DNA from: Chlamydiia bacterium
GTDB lineage: Bacteria > Chlamydiota > Chlamydiia > Chlamydiales > Rhabdochlamydiaceae
Reading direction: 5' to 3'
DNA length: 55,690 bases
Assembly (NCBI GenBank): GCA_021324995.1
Contig: JAJPIB010000016.1
Coordinates: 1-55,690, forward strand
The notes beneath the pieces are model-generated. The model made no database searches and had not been told where the DNA came from. It was given only the letters and a program-made list of their open reading frames with translations. Below are positions 9,234 through 17,511 of the stretch, one piece after another. The position numbers were made by a program, and so were the translations under genes. Positions within the stretch are counted from its first letter, which is position 1. The number at the start of each line of letters is the position of its first letter.

Positions 9234-10113
9234 TCTCGCTGAGGCATTTTTCGAAATGTTCGCTCAGGTCGGAATAGTTGGCGGCGAGCCAAGTTTTGAA
9301 GCTATAGGTGATGCTAACAACTTCGTCTTTGTAAGCTAAATTCTTTTGGCGCTCGGGATCGATGCGCAATTTGCCGATATCGATCTGGACAGCGATATCA
9401 TCGATCAAACCAAAGTTTTTACGGAGAATAGGGTCGTTGTCGACAACGCCTTTTTTGCCCAAGAAGTCGATAAGGGAAAAAACAGTCGAAATGATGTTTT
9501 TTGCTCCTTCGACATCTCCGTTGTGCATGAGTTCGGAAATGCGAGAATAGATCAGCTGGGCGCGTTTTTGCACATAAAAACTTGTTTGGCTGACATCGAC
9601 GACATGCCGTTTCCCATTTTTATCAAAGAGGGTGACTTTCTTATTCCAATTGCGGGATTTGTTGATGTGAACGTAAAGAAGGCCGGTTTCTTTCTTTAGC
9701 TCATTATAAGCAGTGGTGCACGCTGAAAATGTAGCGCATCCTTTCTTAGCCTTGATCAGGCGTTCTCGATAATAAGGATTAAAAGAAATGGGAATGTAGG
9801 CGAGCCAGCTGTGAGTACGGAGCTTGTCTTGTTTCAGAAATTTTAGGATATACTTCTTGTCTTCAGAAAGGAAAACATAGGCTTGCGATCCTTTATTGTA
9901 ATAGGTGAATTTCTGATTTAAAATCTGATCGAGTTCTTTATGTTCATCGGCAGAAAGAGCCGCGATGTCCCATTCCGAAGAGGGCTTATGTGTGCTTGTG
10001 ATTTTGTTTGTAGAAAAGTGTGAGGATTTGTGATGCACGAACCGATCTGTGATAAGAAAAAGGCTCGCAAAAAAAAGTAAAAAAGCAATTCCAACGAAAA
10101 ATTTCTTCAGCAT
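9220..10113 (-). CDS. Membrane-anchored protein with a distant kinase-like fold
   Basis: A 297-residue protein with one N-terminal transmembrane helix (FFVGIAFLLFFASLFLIT, about 5-22) and a large domain probably on the far side of the membrane. Two stretches resemble a protein or sugar kinase fold. The segment GSQAYVFLSEDKKYILKF (about 77-94) looks like a nucleotide loop with an invariant-type lysine. The segment VDNDPILRKNFGLIDD, followed by VQIDIG (about 220-245), looks like a catalytic and metal-binding region. The match is weak and it may be a pseudokinase. It lies 6 nt downstream of pcnB on the same strand and is likely co-transcribed with it. Confidence 0.65.
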   Translation of the reverse strand: MLKKFFVGIAFLLFFASLFLITDRFVHHKSSHFSTNKITSTHKPSSEWDIAALSADEHKELDQILNQKFTYYNKGSQAYVFLSEDKKYILKFLKQDKLRTHSWLAYIPISFNPYYRERLIKAKKGCATFSACTTAYNELKKETGLLYVHINKSRNWNKKVTLFDKNGKRHVVDVSQTSFYVQKRAQLIYSRISELMHNGDVEGAKNIISTVFSLIDFLGKKGVVDNDPILRKNFGLIDDIAVQIDIGKLRIDPERQKNLAYKDEVVSITYSFKTWLAANYSDLSEHFEKCLSEITLI

Positions 10114-10119
10114 AGAGGA

Positions 10120-11361
10120 TCAAGTATTCCACAGTGAAGAATTTTTAAGAAACGGAATTATTGCATCAGGATCTTCAATCCCTTGATTAACGCTGATTCT
10201 TTCGGCTTCTTTTAGCAAAATTCCCATCTTTTTTCCCGGAGAAATCCCTTGTTTCATTAAATGGTCTGCTCGAACGACAGGAGTGTGCGCTTGAATGCGA
10301 CCAATGGCTTTTTCCAAACTTTCGAATCTTTCTTTGTGAACTTGGATAAATGGACCTCGTTTTTCTTTCGGTAAATGAGCTGAAGTGATTTGGATACTCA
10401 TCGAAGAATGGGGGTTAGCATAAAATTGCGCCCATTCGATCTTTTCCAGCTTTGATTGCCAATCATCTGGCATTTGGAGCAACTGTTTAGCGTGATGAAA
10501 AAAGCGCACGCTATCGCGTTCGTCTCGGGATAGTTTGAGGTAATCGCATAGATTGAAGAGATCTTCGAGCGAGTGGTCGGGAAAAAGTTCGATCAGCTCG
10601 GCGATCGTAGGGGCTTCTTTTGGGTAAGCGGAAAGAGGTAAAAGGCGTCTTTCAATTTCTTGGACGGAAACTCCTGTAAGCTGTGGGAAAATAGTGGGCA
10701 AAAGGTTGAGTTGATGCAGCGTGACAAGACCTCTATCGAAATGGGCAAATTGTGACATTTTTTTAAACTCTTGCCAGACGCGCTCCATCGCGACAGCGGG
10801 AAGAAGGCCTTCAGCGTGGTCTAAAATGGCTTGTAATGTGGAGGGTTCGATAGGAAAATTAAATCGCGTGGAGTAACGCACAGCGCGCATCATCCGGAGG
10901 CGGTCGTCGAGAAAACGCTCGTGCGGATTGCCGATCGCGCGAATCACGCCTTTTTTTAAATCTTCCTGTCCACCCACGTAGTCATACAGTTTTTGTTCCA
11001 GAGGATCCCAAAACATTCCGTTGATGGTGAAATCTCTGCGGTGGGCGTCGATTTCAGGCGAAGCGCTTTCTACGCTCGTCGGCCGTCGTCCATCGAGATA
11101 GCCACTTTCTTTACGGAAGGTTGCTACTTCAAAATGGTGGCCCTCTTCGACGACGATAACGATGCCGAAAGCAATTCCAACGGGAATCGTTTTTGGAAAA
11201 ATAGCTTGAATTTCCCGAATCGATGCCGATGTGGCAATATCGATGTCGTCGGAAGGGTGCTTAAGCAAAAAATCGCGCACCCACCCCCCTGCAAAATAGG
11301 CGATGTGGCCCGCTGCAGCCAGCTTTCGAACAACAGATGTGGCGAATGGGCGTGCTGGCAT
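10120..11361 (-). CDS. pcnB: Poly(A) polymerase / tRNA nucleotidyltransferase family protein
   Basis: A class II nucleotidyltransferase, 413 residues. The N-terminal catalytic head has GGWVRDFLL with the metal-binding DDIDIATSA, then RRDFTINGMFWDP and the family's PHERFLDDRLRMMRAVRYSTRF segment. This is the signature shared by CCA-adding enzymes and bacterial poly(A) polymerase. Sequence reading alone does not separate the two activities. The length and C-terminal half (LMKQGISPGKKMGILLKEAE) fit a CCA-type tail. It shares a 47-nt divergent promoter region with mutL. I see no strong ribosome site before the ATG. Confidence 0.9.
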   Translation of the reverse strand: MPARPFATSVVRKLAAAGHIAYFAGGWVRDFLLKHPSDDIDIATSASIREIQAIFPKTIPVGIAFGIVIVVEEGHHFEVATFRKESGYLDGRRPTSVESASPEIDAHRRDFTINGMFWDPLEQKLYDYVGGQEDLKKGVIRAIGNPHERFLDDRLRMMRAVRYSTRFNFPIEPSTLQAILDHAEGLLPAVAMERVWQEFKKMSQFAHFDRGLVTLHQLNLLPTIFPQLTGVSVQEIERRLLPLSAYPKEAPTIAELIELFPDHSLEDLFNLCDYLKLSRDERDSVRFFHHAKQLLQMPDDWQSKLEKIEWAQFYANPHSSMSIQITSAHLPKEKRGPFIQVHKERFESLEKAIGRIQAHTPVVRADHLMKQGISPGKKMGILLKEAERISVNQGIEDPDAIIPFLKNSSLWNT

Positions 11362-11408
11362 ATAGCATCTTGTGTTATGAAGTACAAATATTATCAGAAA
11401 GGTGATTG

Positions 11409-13145
11409 ATGTCTCGCAAAATTCGCGTTCTCTCCGATTTGACGATCAATCAAATTGCAGCCGGTGAGGTGATCGAAAACCCGGCTTCAGTTGTGAAAGA
11501 ATTGGTTGAAAATGCGATTGACGCAGGGGCGAGGCGCGTGAAGATAGAGACGCTAGGGGGAGGCTTTCAACTTCTCAAGATAAGCGATGACGGAACAGGG
11601 ATGTCGCCTGATGATGCCGCTCTTTCCTTAGAGCGCCACGCCACTTCAAAAATTAGCGATGCAGATGACTTGAATTCTCTGGCGACAATGGGTTTTCGCG
11701 GAGAAGCTTTAGCGTCGATCGCCGCTATTTCAAAGTTGCGGCTGCTGACCGCTACAGATAGCAGTCCAGCTGTGGAACTAGAGGCGGAGGGTGGGAAAAT
11801 CAGCCACGCAGGTCCTAGTAGCAGATCTCGAGGGACGACGCTCGAGGTGCGTTCTTTATTTTTTAATGTCCCCGCCCGAAAAAAATTTCAAAAAAGTCCG
11901 GCGGCTAGCAGCGCCGAGATCACGAAAATGGTGACACAGCTCGCACTGGCCCATCCTGAAGTAGGATTCGAGCTCATGCAGCAAGGACGCTCTCATTTTT
12001 CTTTGCCCGCTGCTGCCGGTGAAAGTTTGACAGCTTTATTAAAGAGACGCGCTGAAGCATTGCTCGGGATGGAGTTTCTTCCCTCTTGCAGGGATTTAAG
12101 CTTTAAAGAAATGGACTACGAGGGACAGGGCTTGATCGCCTCGCCTGAGTTTTCCCGTCCTAATCGTTCTGGTCAGTATCTTTTTGTGAATCAACGGCCG
12201 GTTTATTGTCCTGCGATTTCTTACGCAGTTCGCGATGCCTATGGAACCCGTCTGAGCTCCGATCGCCATCCCATTTACCTTCTTCATCTCTCTATTCCTC
12301 CCCCCCTTGTCGATGTTAATGTGCATCCTCAGAAAAAAGAAATCCGTTTGCGTGAAGAGAGTCAATTCAAGTTTATTTTAAGCGATGCAGTGAATGCCAC
12401 TTTAGGGAACAATGCACCTCTTGAAGAAGAAAATGTTTCTTTTTCCTCTTTCTTTGAGAAACCTGACCTTCCCGACTTTTCTTCTGCTTTTGTCTTCAAA
12501 GAAGAGCGGGAGGATCCCTCTCCCGCAACACTTCCTATCGAGCATGCTATTTCTTTGATCGGCCTGCACGGCCCTTACTTGCTCGTCGATGCGGAAAGTT
12601 TGCCCACATCGATCTTATCGCAGCAGCAGCGGAATTTGCGAGGAGTCGTCTGGATCGATCTTCCGGCGGCAGAAGCGCGAATTACCTTTGACAGTTTAAT
12701 CCGTTGCTCAGAGGGTGTGCCTATCTCTCAAGGGCTTTTACTCCCCCTTTCTTTAAGCTTTTCCAAAGCAGAAGCAGAACTGCTCCTGGCTCACCTTGGA
12801 GTGATCCAAAAACTTGGTCTTGTGATGAGACAAGTGAGCGACAACGCCCTTCTTATCGAAGGGATTCCTCCCTTTTTGAAGGACGAGGACGTTCATCCTG
12901 TTCTGATAGAAATGATCGCAGAATTGCAGGGTATAGAAAGGGAAAGAATGCAGAGCGAGGCTGCGCTGCGCAAGCTTGCAGCAAATGTAAGTCGTAAATG
13001 CCGCTTTCAGCGCCGCTTCTACTCGCACGAGGAGGCGCGATTGATTTTGAAAAGGCTAGTCAAGGCAAGCGATCCCTTACATTGCCCTCAAGGAAAGCGC
13101 GTACTGTTTCAAATCAGGGAGAAAGACATTGAAAACTACTTTTGA
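11409..13145 (+). CDS. mutL: DNA mismatch repair protein MutL
   Basis: MutL couples mismatch recognition by MutS to strand incision. The 578-residue protein has the full GHKL ATPase head: NQIAAGEVIENPASVVKE, the DDGTGMS ATP-binding loop, TMGFRGEALASI, and the GTTLEVRSLFFNVPARKKF region. The C-terminal dimerisation domain lacks the metal-binding DQHAxxE endonuclease motif; the aligned stretch reads IDLPAAEARI. Start: ATG at 11409 with AAAGGTG a few bases upstream; the frame also has a TTG immediately before it. pepP overlaps its 3' end by 17 nt. The mutL-pepP pairing is familiar from Chlamydia. Confidence 0.96.
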   Translation: MSRKIRVLSDLTINQIAAGEVIENPASVVKELVENAIDAGARRVKIETLGGGFQLLKISDDGTGMSPDDAALSLERHATSKISDADDLNSLATMGFRGEALASIAAISKLRLLTATDSSPAVELEAEGGKISHAGPSSRSRGTTLEVRSLFFNVPARKKFQKSPAASSAEITKMVTQLALAHPEVGFELMQQGRSHFSLPAAAGESLTALLKRRAEALLGMEFLPSCRDLSFKEMDYEGQGLIASPEFSRPNRSGQYLFVNQRPVYCPAISYAVRDAYGTRLSSDRHPIYLLHLSIPPPLVDVNVHPQKKEIRLREESQFKFILSDAVNATLGNNAPLEEENVSFSSFFEKPDLPDFSSAFVFKEEREDPSPATLPIEHAISLIGLHGPYLLVDAESLPTSILSQQQRNLRGVVWIDLPAAEARITFDSLIRCSEGVPISQGLLLPLSLSFSKAEAELLLAHLGVIQKLGLVMRQVSDNALLIEGIPPFLKDEDVHPVLIEMIAELQGIERERMQSEAALRKLAANVSRKCRFQRRFYSHEEARLILKRLVKASDPLHCPQGKRVLFQIREKDIENYF

Positions 13146-14199
13146 CGCACGGATTCAGCGGTTGCAGAAAAAGTTCAAGCACTCAGGATGGGATGCTTTT
13201 TTAATCGAGCGTCCTCTCGATCTTTTTTATTTTACAGGAATTAAGCTCTCAGCAGGTAAATTGCTCGTTGGATCCAAAGAGTGCCGTTTGTTTGTCGATG
13301 GCAGATACCTTCAAATCGCCAAGGAAAAATCTCCATTTCCATGTATTCTCGATAGTTCTCATGAATTTTTGCAGTGTTGTCAAGCTCAAACGATCAAGAA
13401 AGTGGGATTCGATGCTGCGTATACTTCCTATCACCGCTTTTTACAGTTAGAGAAACTCGAAGGGCTTAGCTTTATACCGGACAGTACAATTTGTAGAAGC
13501 ATTCGTGCAGTGAAAGACCGGGAAGAAATTGAGGAAATGAAAAAAAGCGCCTCACTTTTATGGGAAGGATTTAACTTTATCCGTTCCCAGCTCAAAGAGG
13601 GAATTTCTGAAAAAGCTGTCACCAAAGCATTTGAAGTGTTTTGCTTGCAAAAAGGAGCGGATGGACTTTCTTTTGAACCCATCATCGCTTTTGGGGCAAG
13701 TGGAGCGATGCCGCACTACCATTCGCAAGATGTTCCTCTTAAAGAAGGGGATGCTGTCCTGATCGACATCGGCGTTGTCGTCGATAGCTATCATTCAGAC
13801 ATGACCCGCGTTGTCTTCTTTGGAAAAGAAGATCCCCGCTTGCAACGGCTTTACGAGATTGTCAAGCGCGCCCAGCGTGCTGCACTCGATCTGTGCCGAC
13901 CCGGAGTCCGTTGCAAAGAGCTCGACAATGCGTCGCGAAAGGTCATGCGCGAAGAAAATGTGGAGGAACTTTTTGTGCACAGCTTAGGCCATGGTATTGG
14001 TCTTGAGACGCATGAGTTTCCCAAAATTCGCTTCGACGGCGAGGATAAAGATGTGGTGCTAGAAGCGGGAATGGTATTCACTGTTGAGCCTGGACTCTAT
14101 ATGCCTGGGATTGGCGGGGTCCGCTATGAAGACACGATTGTCATCACTTCCGAAGGCTACGAGAATTTCTATCCTCAATCATCCTTCAAGACGTTTTAA
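13129..14199 (+). CDS. pepP: Xaa-Pro aminopeptidase (M24 family)
   Basis: A 356-residue M24 'pita-bread' metallopeptidase that removes N-terminal residues before proline. All five metal ligands are visible: two aspartates in LIDIGVVVDSYHSDMTR, the histidine in HSLGHGIGLETHE, and glutamates in FTVEPGLY and RYEDTIVIT. The N-terminal creatinase-like domain (FLIERPLDLFYFTGI) precedes them. The start is a TTG inside the end of mutL with AGGGAG about 9 nt upstream, so it is translationally coupled. The 3' end overlaps the convergent protease-like gene by 21 nt. Confidence 0.93.
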   Translation: MKTTFDARIQRLQKKFKHSGWDAFLIERPLDLFYFTGIKLSAGKLLVGSKECRLFVDGRYLQIAKEKSPFPCILDSSHEFLQCCQAQTIKKVGFDAAYTSYHRFLQLEKLEGLSFIPDSTICRSIRAVKDREEIEEMKKSASLLWEGFNFIRSQLKEGISEKAVTKAFEVFCLQKGADGLSFEPIIAFGASGAMPHYHSQDVPLKEGDAVLIDIGVVVDSYHSDMTRVVFFGKEDPRLQRLYEIVKRAQRAALDLCRPGVRCKELDNASRKVMREENVEELFVHSLGHGIGLETHEFPKIRFDGEDKDVVLEAGMVFTVEPGLYMPGIGGVRYEDTIVITSEGYENFYPQSSFKTF

Positions 14200-14829
14200 G
14201 TAATCAGTGCCCCTTGTGATAAATATATTTGTTGCTTCATGTTCCTTTATCACTGCATTAATTTTGCTGCGAAGCGAAGAGGTAGATAACCCGCGATATT
14301 CGCCGTGATTGGGATCAAAAAAGACATATTGATCGTTATCTATTTTTTTTATTAACAAGGAATGGCCTTCAAGATTAAACCAGCCTTGGTGGAACACCCC
14401 AAGCTTTAATACTTCTCCATTCTCAATATTTCTTAACCCTTTTTTGAAAATTTGAGGATTCACAGAGTATGTCCAGTCCACTAGTCTCCATTGGTCCCAA
14501 AATGAAAAAATATTGTCAGGAAATATTCTAAATAAATAGGCAATCGCTTTGTGAAAAATAGAGAATACATTTAATAGGTGACTGCTTGTGATCATTTCTT
14601 GATTCAAGCTTTCAATTGTTATGCGATTTTTTAAATAATTCTCATGGTTTCCGCGTCCTAGGTCGTTATCTATCAAAATGCGATTGCAGATGAGCTCACA
14701 CAGGCCATCATACCTATTAGAAATATCTAAAAGAGTGCTGTGGATAGCAGGATTTAATTTTTCAATGATGTCAAAGCCTTGATGGAAAGGAATAAACGTA
14801 ATAGATTGATCATTTGATACTGTTGACAT
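14179..14829 (-). CDS. Candidate YopT/C58-type cysteine protease
   Basis: A 216-residue protein with an apparent cysteine-histidine-aspartate triad in the order and context of the C58 (YopT-like) papain fold. The cysteine is in YDGLCELICNR (C44 or C48), the histidine in LEGHSLLIKK (H156) and the aspartate in YVFFDPNHGEYRG (D172). FFDPN-x-GE is the part most typical of that family. Members act inside host cells as secreted effectors or toxins, which would suit an intracellular bacterium. Overall similarity elsewhere is not evident. I take the ATG at 14829; a GTG 39 nt upstream is the alternative. It is AT-richer than the pepP gene it converges on. Confidence 0.6.
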   Translation of the reverse strand: MSTVSNDQSITFIPFHQGFDIIEKLNPAIHSTLLDISNRYDGLCELICNRILIDNDLGRGNHENYLKNRITIESLNQEMITSSHLLNVFSIFHKAIAYLFRIFPDNIFSFWDQWRLVDWTYSVNPQIFKKGLRNIENGEVLKLGVFHQGWFNLEGHSLLIKKIDNDQYVFFDPNHGEYRGLSTSSLRSKINAVIKEHEATNIFITRGTDYLKRLEG

Positions 14830-14924
14830 GTTTATTTTCTTATAAAGAAGTTGGTTTTGTATTATCACAAATAATACGCTCGTGATGAATAAAATGCAAT
14901 TACAGATATTTTTCTTAAGAGCCT

Positions 14925-14988
14925 GTCGTTCGCAGACAAGGCATGGACATTATAAAATTTTATAATGTCTTGTGCCTTGTGTCGTTCG
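14925..14988. repeat. Small palindrome flanked by 8-bp direct repeats
   Basis: Bases 14946-14969 are a perfect 24-base palindrome (GACATTATAAAA and its complement). ACAAGGCA lies outside it on the left and TGCCTTGT on the right, giving a 45-base hairpin. Identical octamers GTCGTTCG sit on both sides (14925-14932 and 14981-14988), like a target duplication. It lies in the divergent promoter region between the protease-like gene and the cyclase gene, so a regulator binding site is also possible. Confidence 0.5.
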
Positions 14989-15057
14989 AAGCAAAGCTTT
15001 ACAGACTATTAGCAATGAAGTAAGGTGGCGATTCAAAGAAAAGGCTTAAGGCATCTA

Positions 15058-17511
15058 ATGAGCTTGCGCTATCGCTTATTTCTCTGGGTCAGCGGGCTGT
15101 TTGTCGTAATCTCAGTTTGTGCCTATTTCATGGAAAATGCAATCACGCAACATGAGCTGACAAAAGCGCAGAAAGGATTTGCTCAGGAAATTCTGGACAA
15201 CAGCGAAAAGCGGCGCCTTGACTTTCAAAATGTTTTAACTACTTCCATTGCCGAAAGTGTCATCCGGCTCGATGCCATTTTAAACAACATTACTAGCTTT
15301 TCCCCTCAAGCGCTTCGTTTTGCTCCGACGCAAATCAATGACAGAAATGGGACATGGGGAGATGCTTCTGATCTTCTCCTCGAGTATAAATGGATCGATT
15401 TTATTCAGAATACAAATCAAGGAAAAATCACAGCAGCTCTAATTCCTCAGGAGTCGGCGATGAGGTCATCCTACCGCGAACCGATCGATGAAGATTTAGC
15501 ATGGGTCTTTATAGAAGAGGAATCCAAACCCTATTTGGCTGTCAAAGCGCCATACTCCTCTGTAACGGATTCTTCTTTTCAGGTGGGACCAGAGATTGTT
15601 GAAAAAGTATCAGGTGTTGTTCCGGAAGCATTCTTTGTTTTTGATTTGGACGACCTTAAGAAGATCAGTGCTGCACCCATTTTTGATGTCAATCGTTCAT
15701 GGGCTCCGATTCCAGTAAAATGGACAGAAGGATACGAACTCGATGTTGAGCCCTTTGTGAAAGCCTTTCATCGGGCAAGAGATCTACTGTTAACAAAAAA
15801 AATAGAGCCGCCAAAATATACCTCAGCGGAAATGAAGGGAAAAATGGCCGATGCTGCTGCCTCACAAGAGGGAGTGCTCAGTGCAGTTCCCACGCATCTG
15901 TTGTTTTCCGCGATCCCAGGAGATCATTTGATGCAAAGAAAAGTCGAGCAAGTTGCTCAACGGTACACGCAAATCAGCATGATGTGGGTGTTGATTGCGT
16001 TATTTGAGAGCGGCTTATTCGGAAAGGATATTCTTTCTTTTCCCACGCCCTATGCTACGACAGTTTTTCCTTTAAAAAACGCAATGGGTGTGAGTGTAGA
16101 TACGAAAAATGTGTTATTTCCCGATCGCCTCTTTGACGATGCTGCTTATTATCAAGCAAACGCCTCTCCAAATATTCATTCCAATCTCGCCACTTCCCTT
16201 GCCATCATTCCTTCATCGACGACTGATCGCGTTTTCTTTGGAAATACGGCACAGCTGATTGTAAAAACTCCTCAAGGAGATAGAAAGGGTTATCTCACTT
16301 TAGGGATTGACGCGGATTCGATTTTGCAAAGACTTGTCCTCGCGATTCGTCGTCCAACCATCCTTGTTTATAAGGGTCAGCCTCTCACTGCTTTTGGCGA
16401 GGCCGGAGAAAAAATTGGCATTCAGCAGACATGTGATCTTCCTTTTTCCGAGATGCTCAAAGAAACGTCGGGGCTTGTGACTTGGAATGGCGAAAATTAT
16501 TTCTACATGCGTGTTCAGCCTTTTCCTGAAGTGGACCTTGACTTTTTCATTATGAATCTAGAATCGAGAGAATTCGCTCTGCTCCGCGATCTGCAAACCG
16601 CGAGTCAGCAAGTCATCGACTCCATCCGGCTGAACATCCATCTCGCAGGATTCATCGCTCTATTTATTGCCATTGTGGTCTTGCACAATATCTCGCGCAA
16701 TATCACAAAGCCGATCATCCAACTCGCCAATGCGACGAAGGACGTTGCACAAGGGCGATTAGAAGACGTTAAGCTTTCCTTGCCTCCTCTCAAGCACAAT
16801 GATGAAATCGCTGTCCTATGTCATTCCTTTGATGAGATGGTGAAGGGTCTTATCGAGAGGGAAAAAGTAAAAGGTGTTCTCAATAAGGTGGTCTCCAACG
16901 AAATTGCACAGGAAATTTTAAAAGGATCGGTCCATCTCGGTGGAGAAGAGAAAAAAGTGACAGTTCTCTTTGCGGATATTCGCGATTTTACAAAGATAAC
17001 GCAGTCGATGCAACCGCAAGCTGTAATCGATCTTCTAAATACTTGCATGACAAAAATTTCTCAAGTGATCGACAAGAATCATGGGGTGATCGACAAATAT
17101 GTCGGAGATGAAGCGATGGCTCTTTTTGGAGCGCCGGTAACGCATGGGGAAGATGCTTTCAATGCTATTCTAAGCGCCTGGCAGATTTTGCAGGCTATAC
17201 GAGAATGGAATATGTCGCGCACTGCCCAAGGAGAACCTGCGATCGAGATCGGCGTTGGAGTGCATACAGGTCCAATGCTTGCCGGAAACATGGGAGCGGA
17301 AAACAGACTGAATTATACAGTTATAGGAAGTCATGTGAATTTGGCAGCTCGTCTTTGCAGCGCTGCGAAAAGAATGGAAATTTTGATTTCACAGGACACG
17401 CTAGACGAGCCGTTTGTTAAAGATCACATTATTTATGAGATACTTCCTCCAATGCAATTCAAAGGATTTGATAGCCCTATTGATGTCTTCAAAGTGATAG
17501 GAATAAGATGA
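15058..17511 (+). CDS. Membrane class III adenylate/guanylate cyclase with HAMP domain
   Basis: An 817-residue receptor-type cyclase that would make cAMP (or cGMP) in response to a signal outside the inner membrane. It has a first membrane helix (LFLWVSGLFVVISVCAYF, about 5-22), a long extracytoplasmic sensor of about 500 residues and a second helix near 528-548. A HAMP linker (ITKPIIQLANATKDVAQGRL) leads to the catalytic domain. That domain has both metal aspartates (LFADIRDFT and YVGDEAMALFGAP), the preceding lysine in IDKYVGDE and the NLAARL transition-state motif. I favour the ATG at 15058, which has AAGG upstream; a GTG at 15025 is in frame. It overlaps the next gene by 4 nt. Confidence 0.9.
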   Translation: MSLRYRLFLWVSGLFVVISVCAYFMENAITQHELTKAQKGFAQEILDNSEKRRLDFQNVLTTSIAESVIRLDAILNNITSFSPQALRFAPTQINDRNGTWGDASDLLLEYKWIDFIQNTNQGKITAALIPQESAMRSSYREPIDEDLAWVFIEEESKPYLAVKAPYSSVTDSSFQVGPEIVEKVSGVVPEAFFVFDLDDLKKISAAPIFDVNRSWAPIPVKWTEGYELDVEPFVKAFHRARDLLLTKKIEPPKYTSAEMKGKMADAAASQEGVLSAVPTHLLFSAIPGDHLMQRKVEQVAQRYTQISMMWVLIALFESGLFGKDILSFPTPYATTVFPLKNAMGVSVDTKNVLFPDRLFDDAAYYQANASPNIHSNLATSLAIIPSSTTDRVFFGNTAQLIVKTPQGDRKGYLTLGIDADSILQRLVLAIRRPTILVYKGQPLTAFGEAGEKIGIQQTCDLPFSEMLKETSGLVTWNGENYFYMRVQPFPEVDLDFFIMNLESREFALLRDLQTASQQVIDSIRLNIHLAGFIALFIAIVVLHNISRNITKPIIQLANATKDVAQGRLEDVKLSLPPLKHNDEIAVLCHSFDEMVKGLIEREKVKGVLNKVVSNEIAQEILKGSVHLGGEEKKVTVLFADIRDFTKITQSMQPQAVIDLLNTCMTKISQVIDKNHGVIDKYVGDEAMALFGAPVTHGEDAFNAILSAWQILQAIREWNMSRTAQGEPAIEIGVGVHTGPMLAGNMGAENRLNYTVIGSHVNLAARLCSAAKRMEILISQDTLDEPFVKDHIIYEILPPMQFKGFDSPIDVFKVIGIR

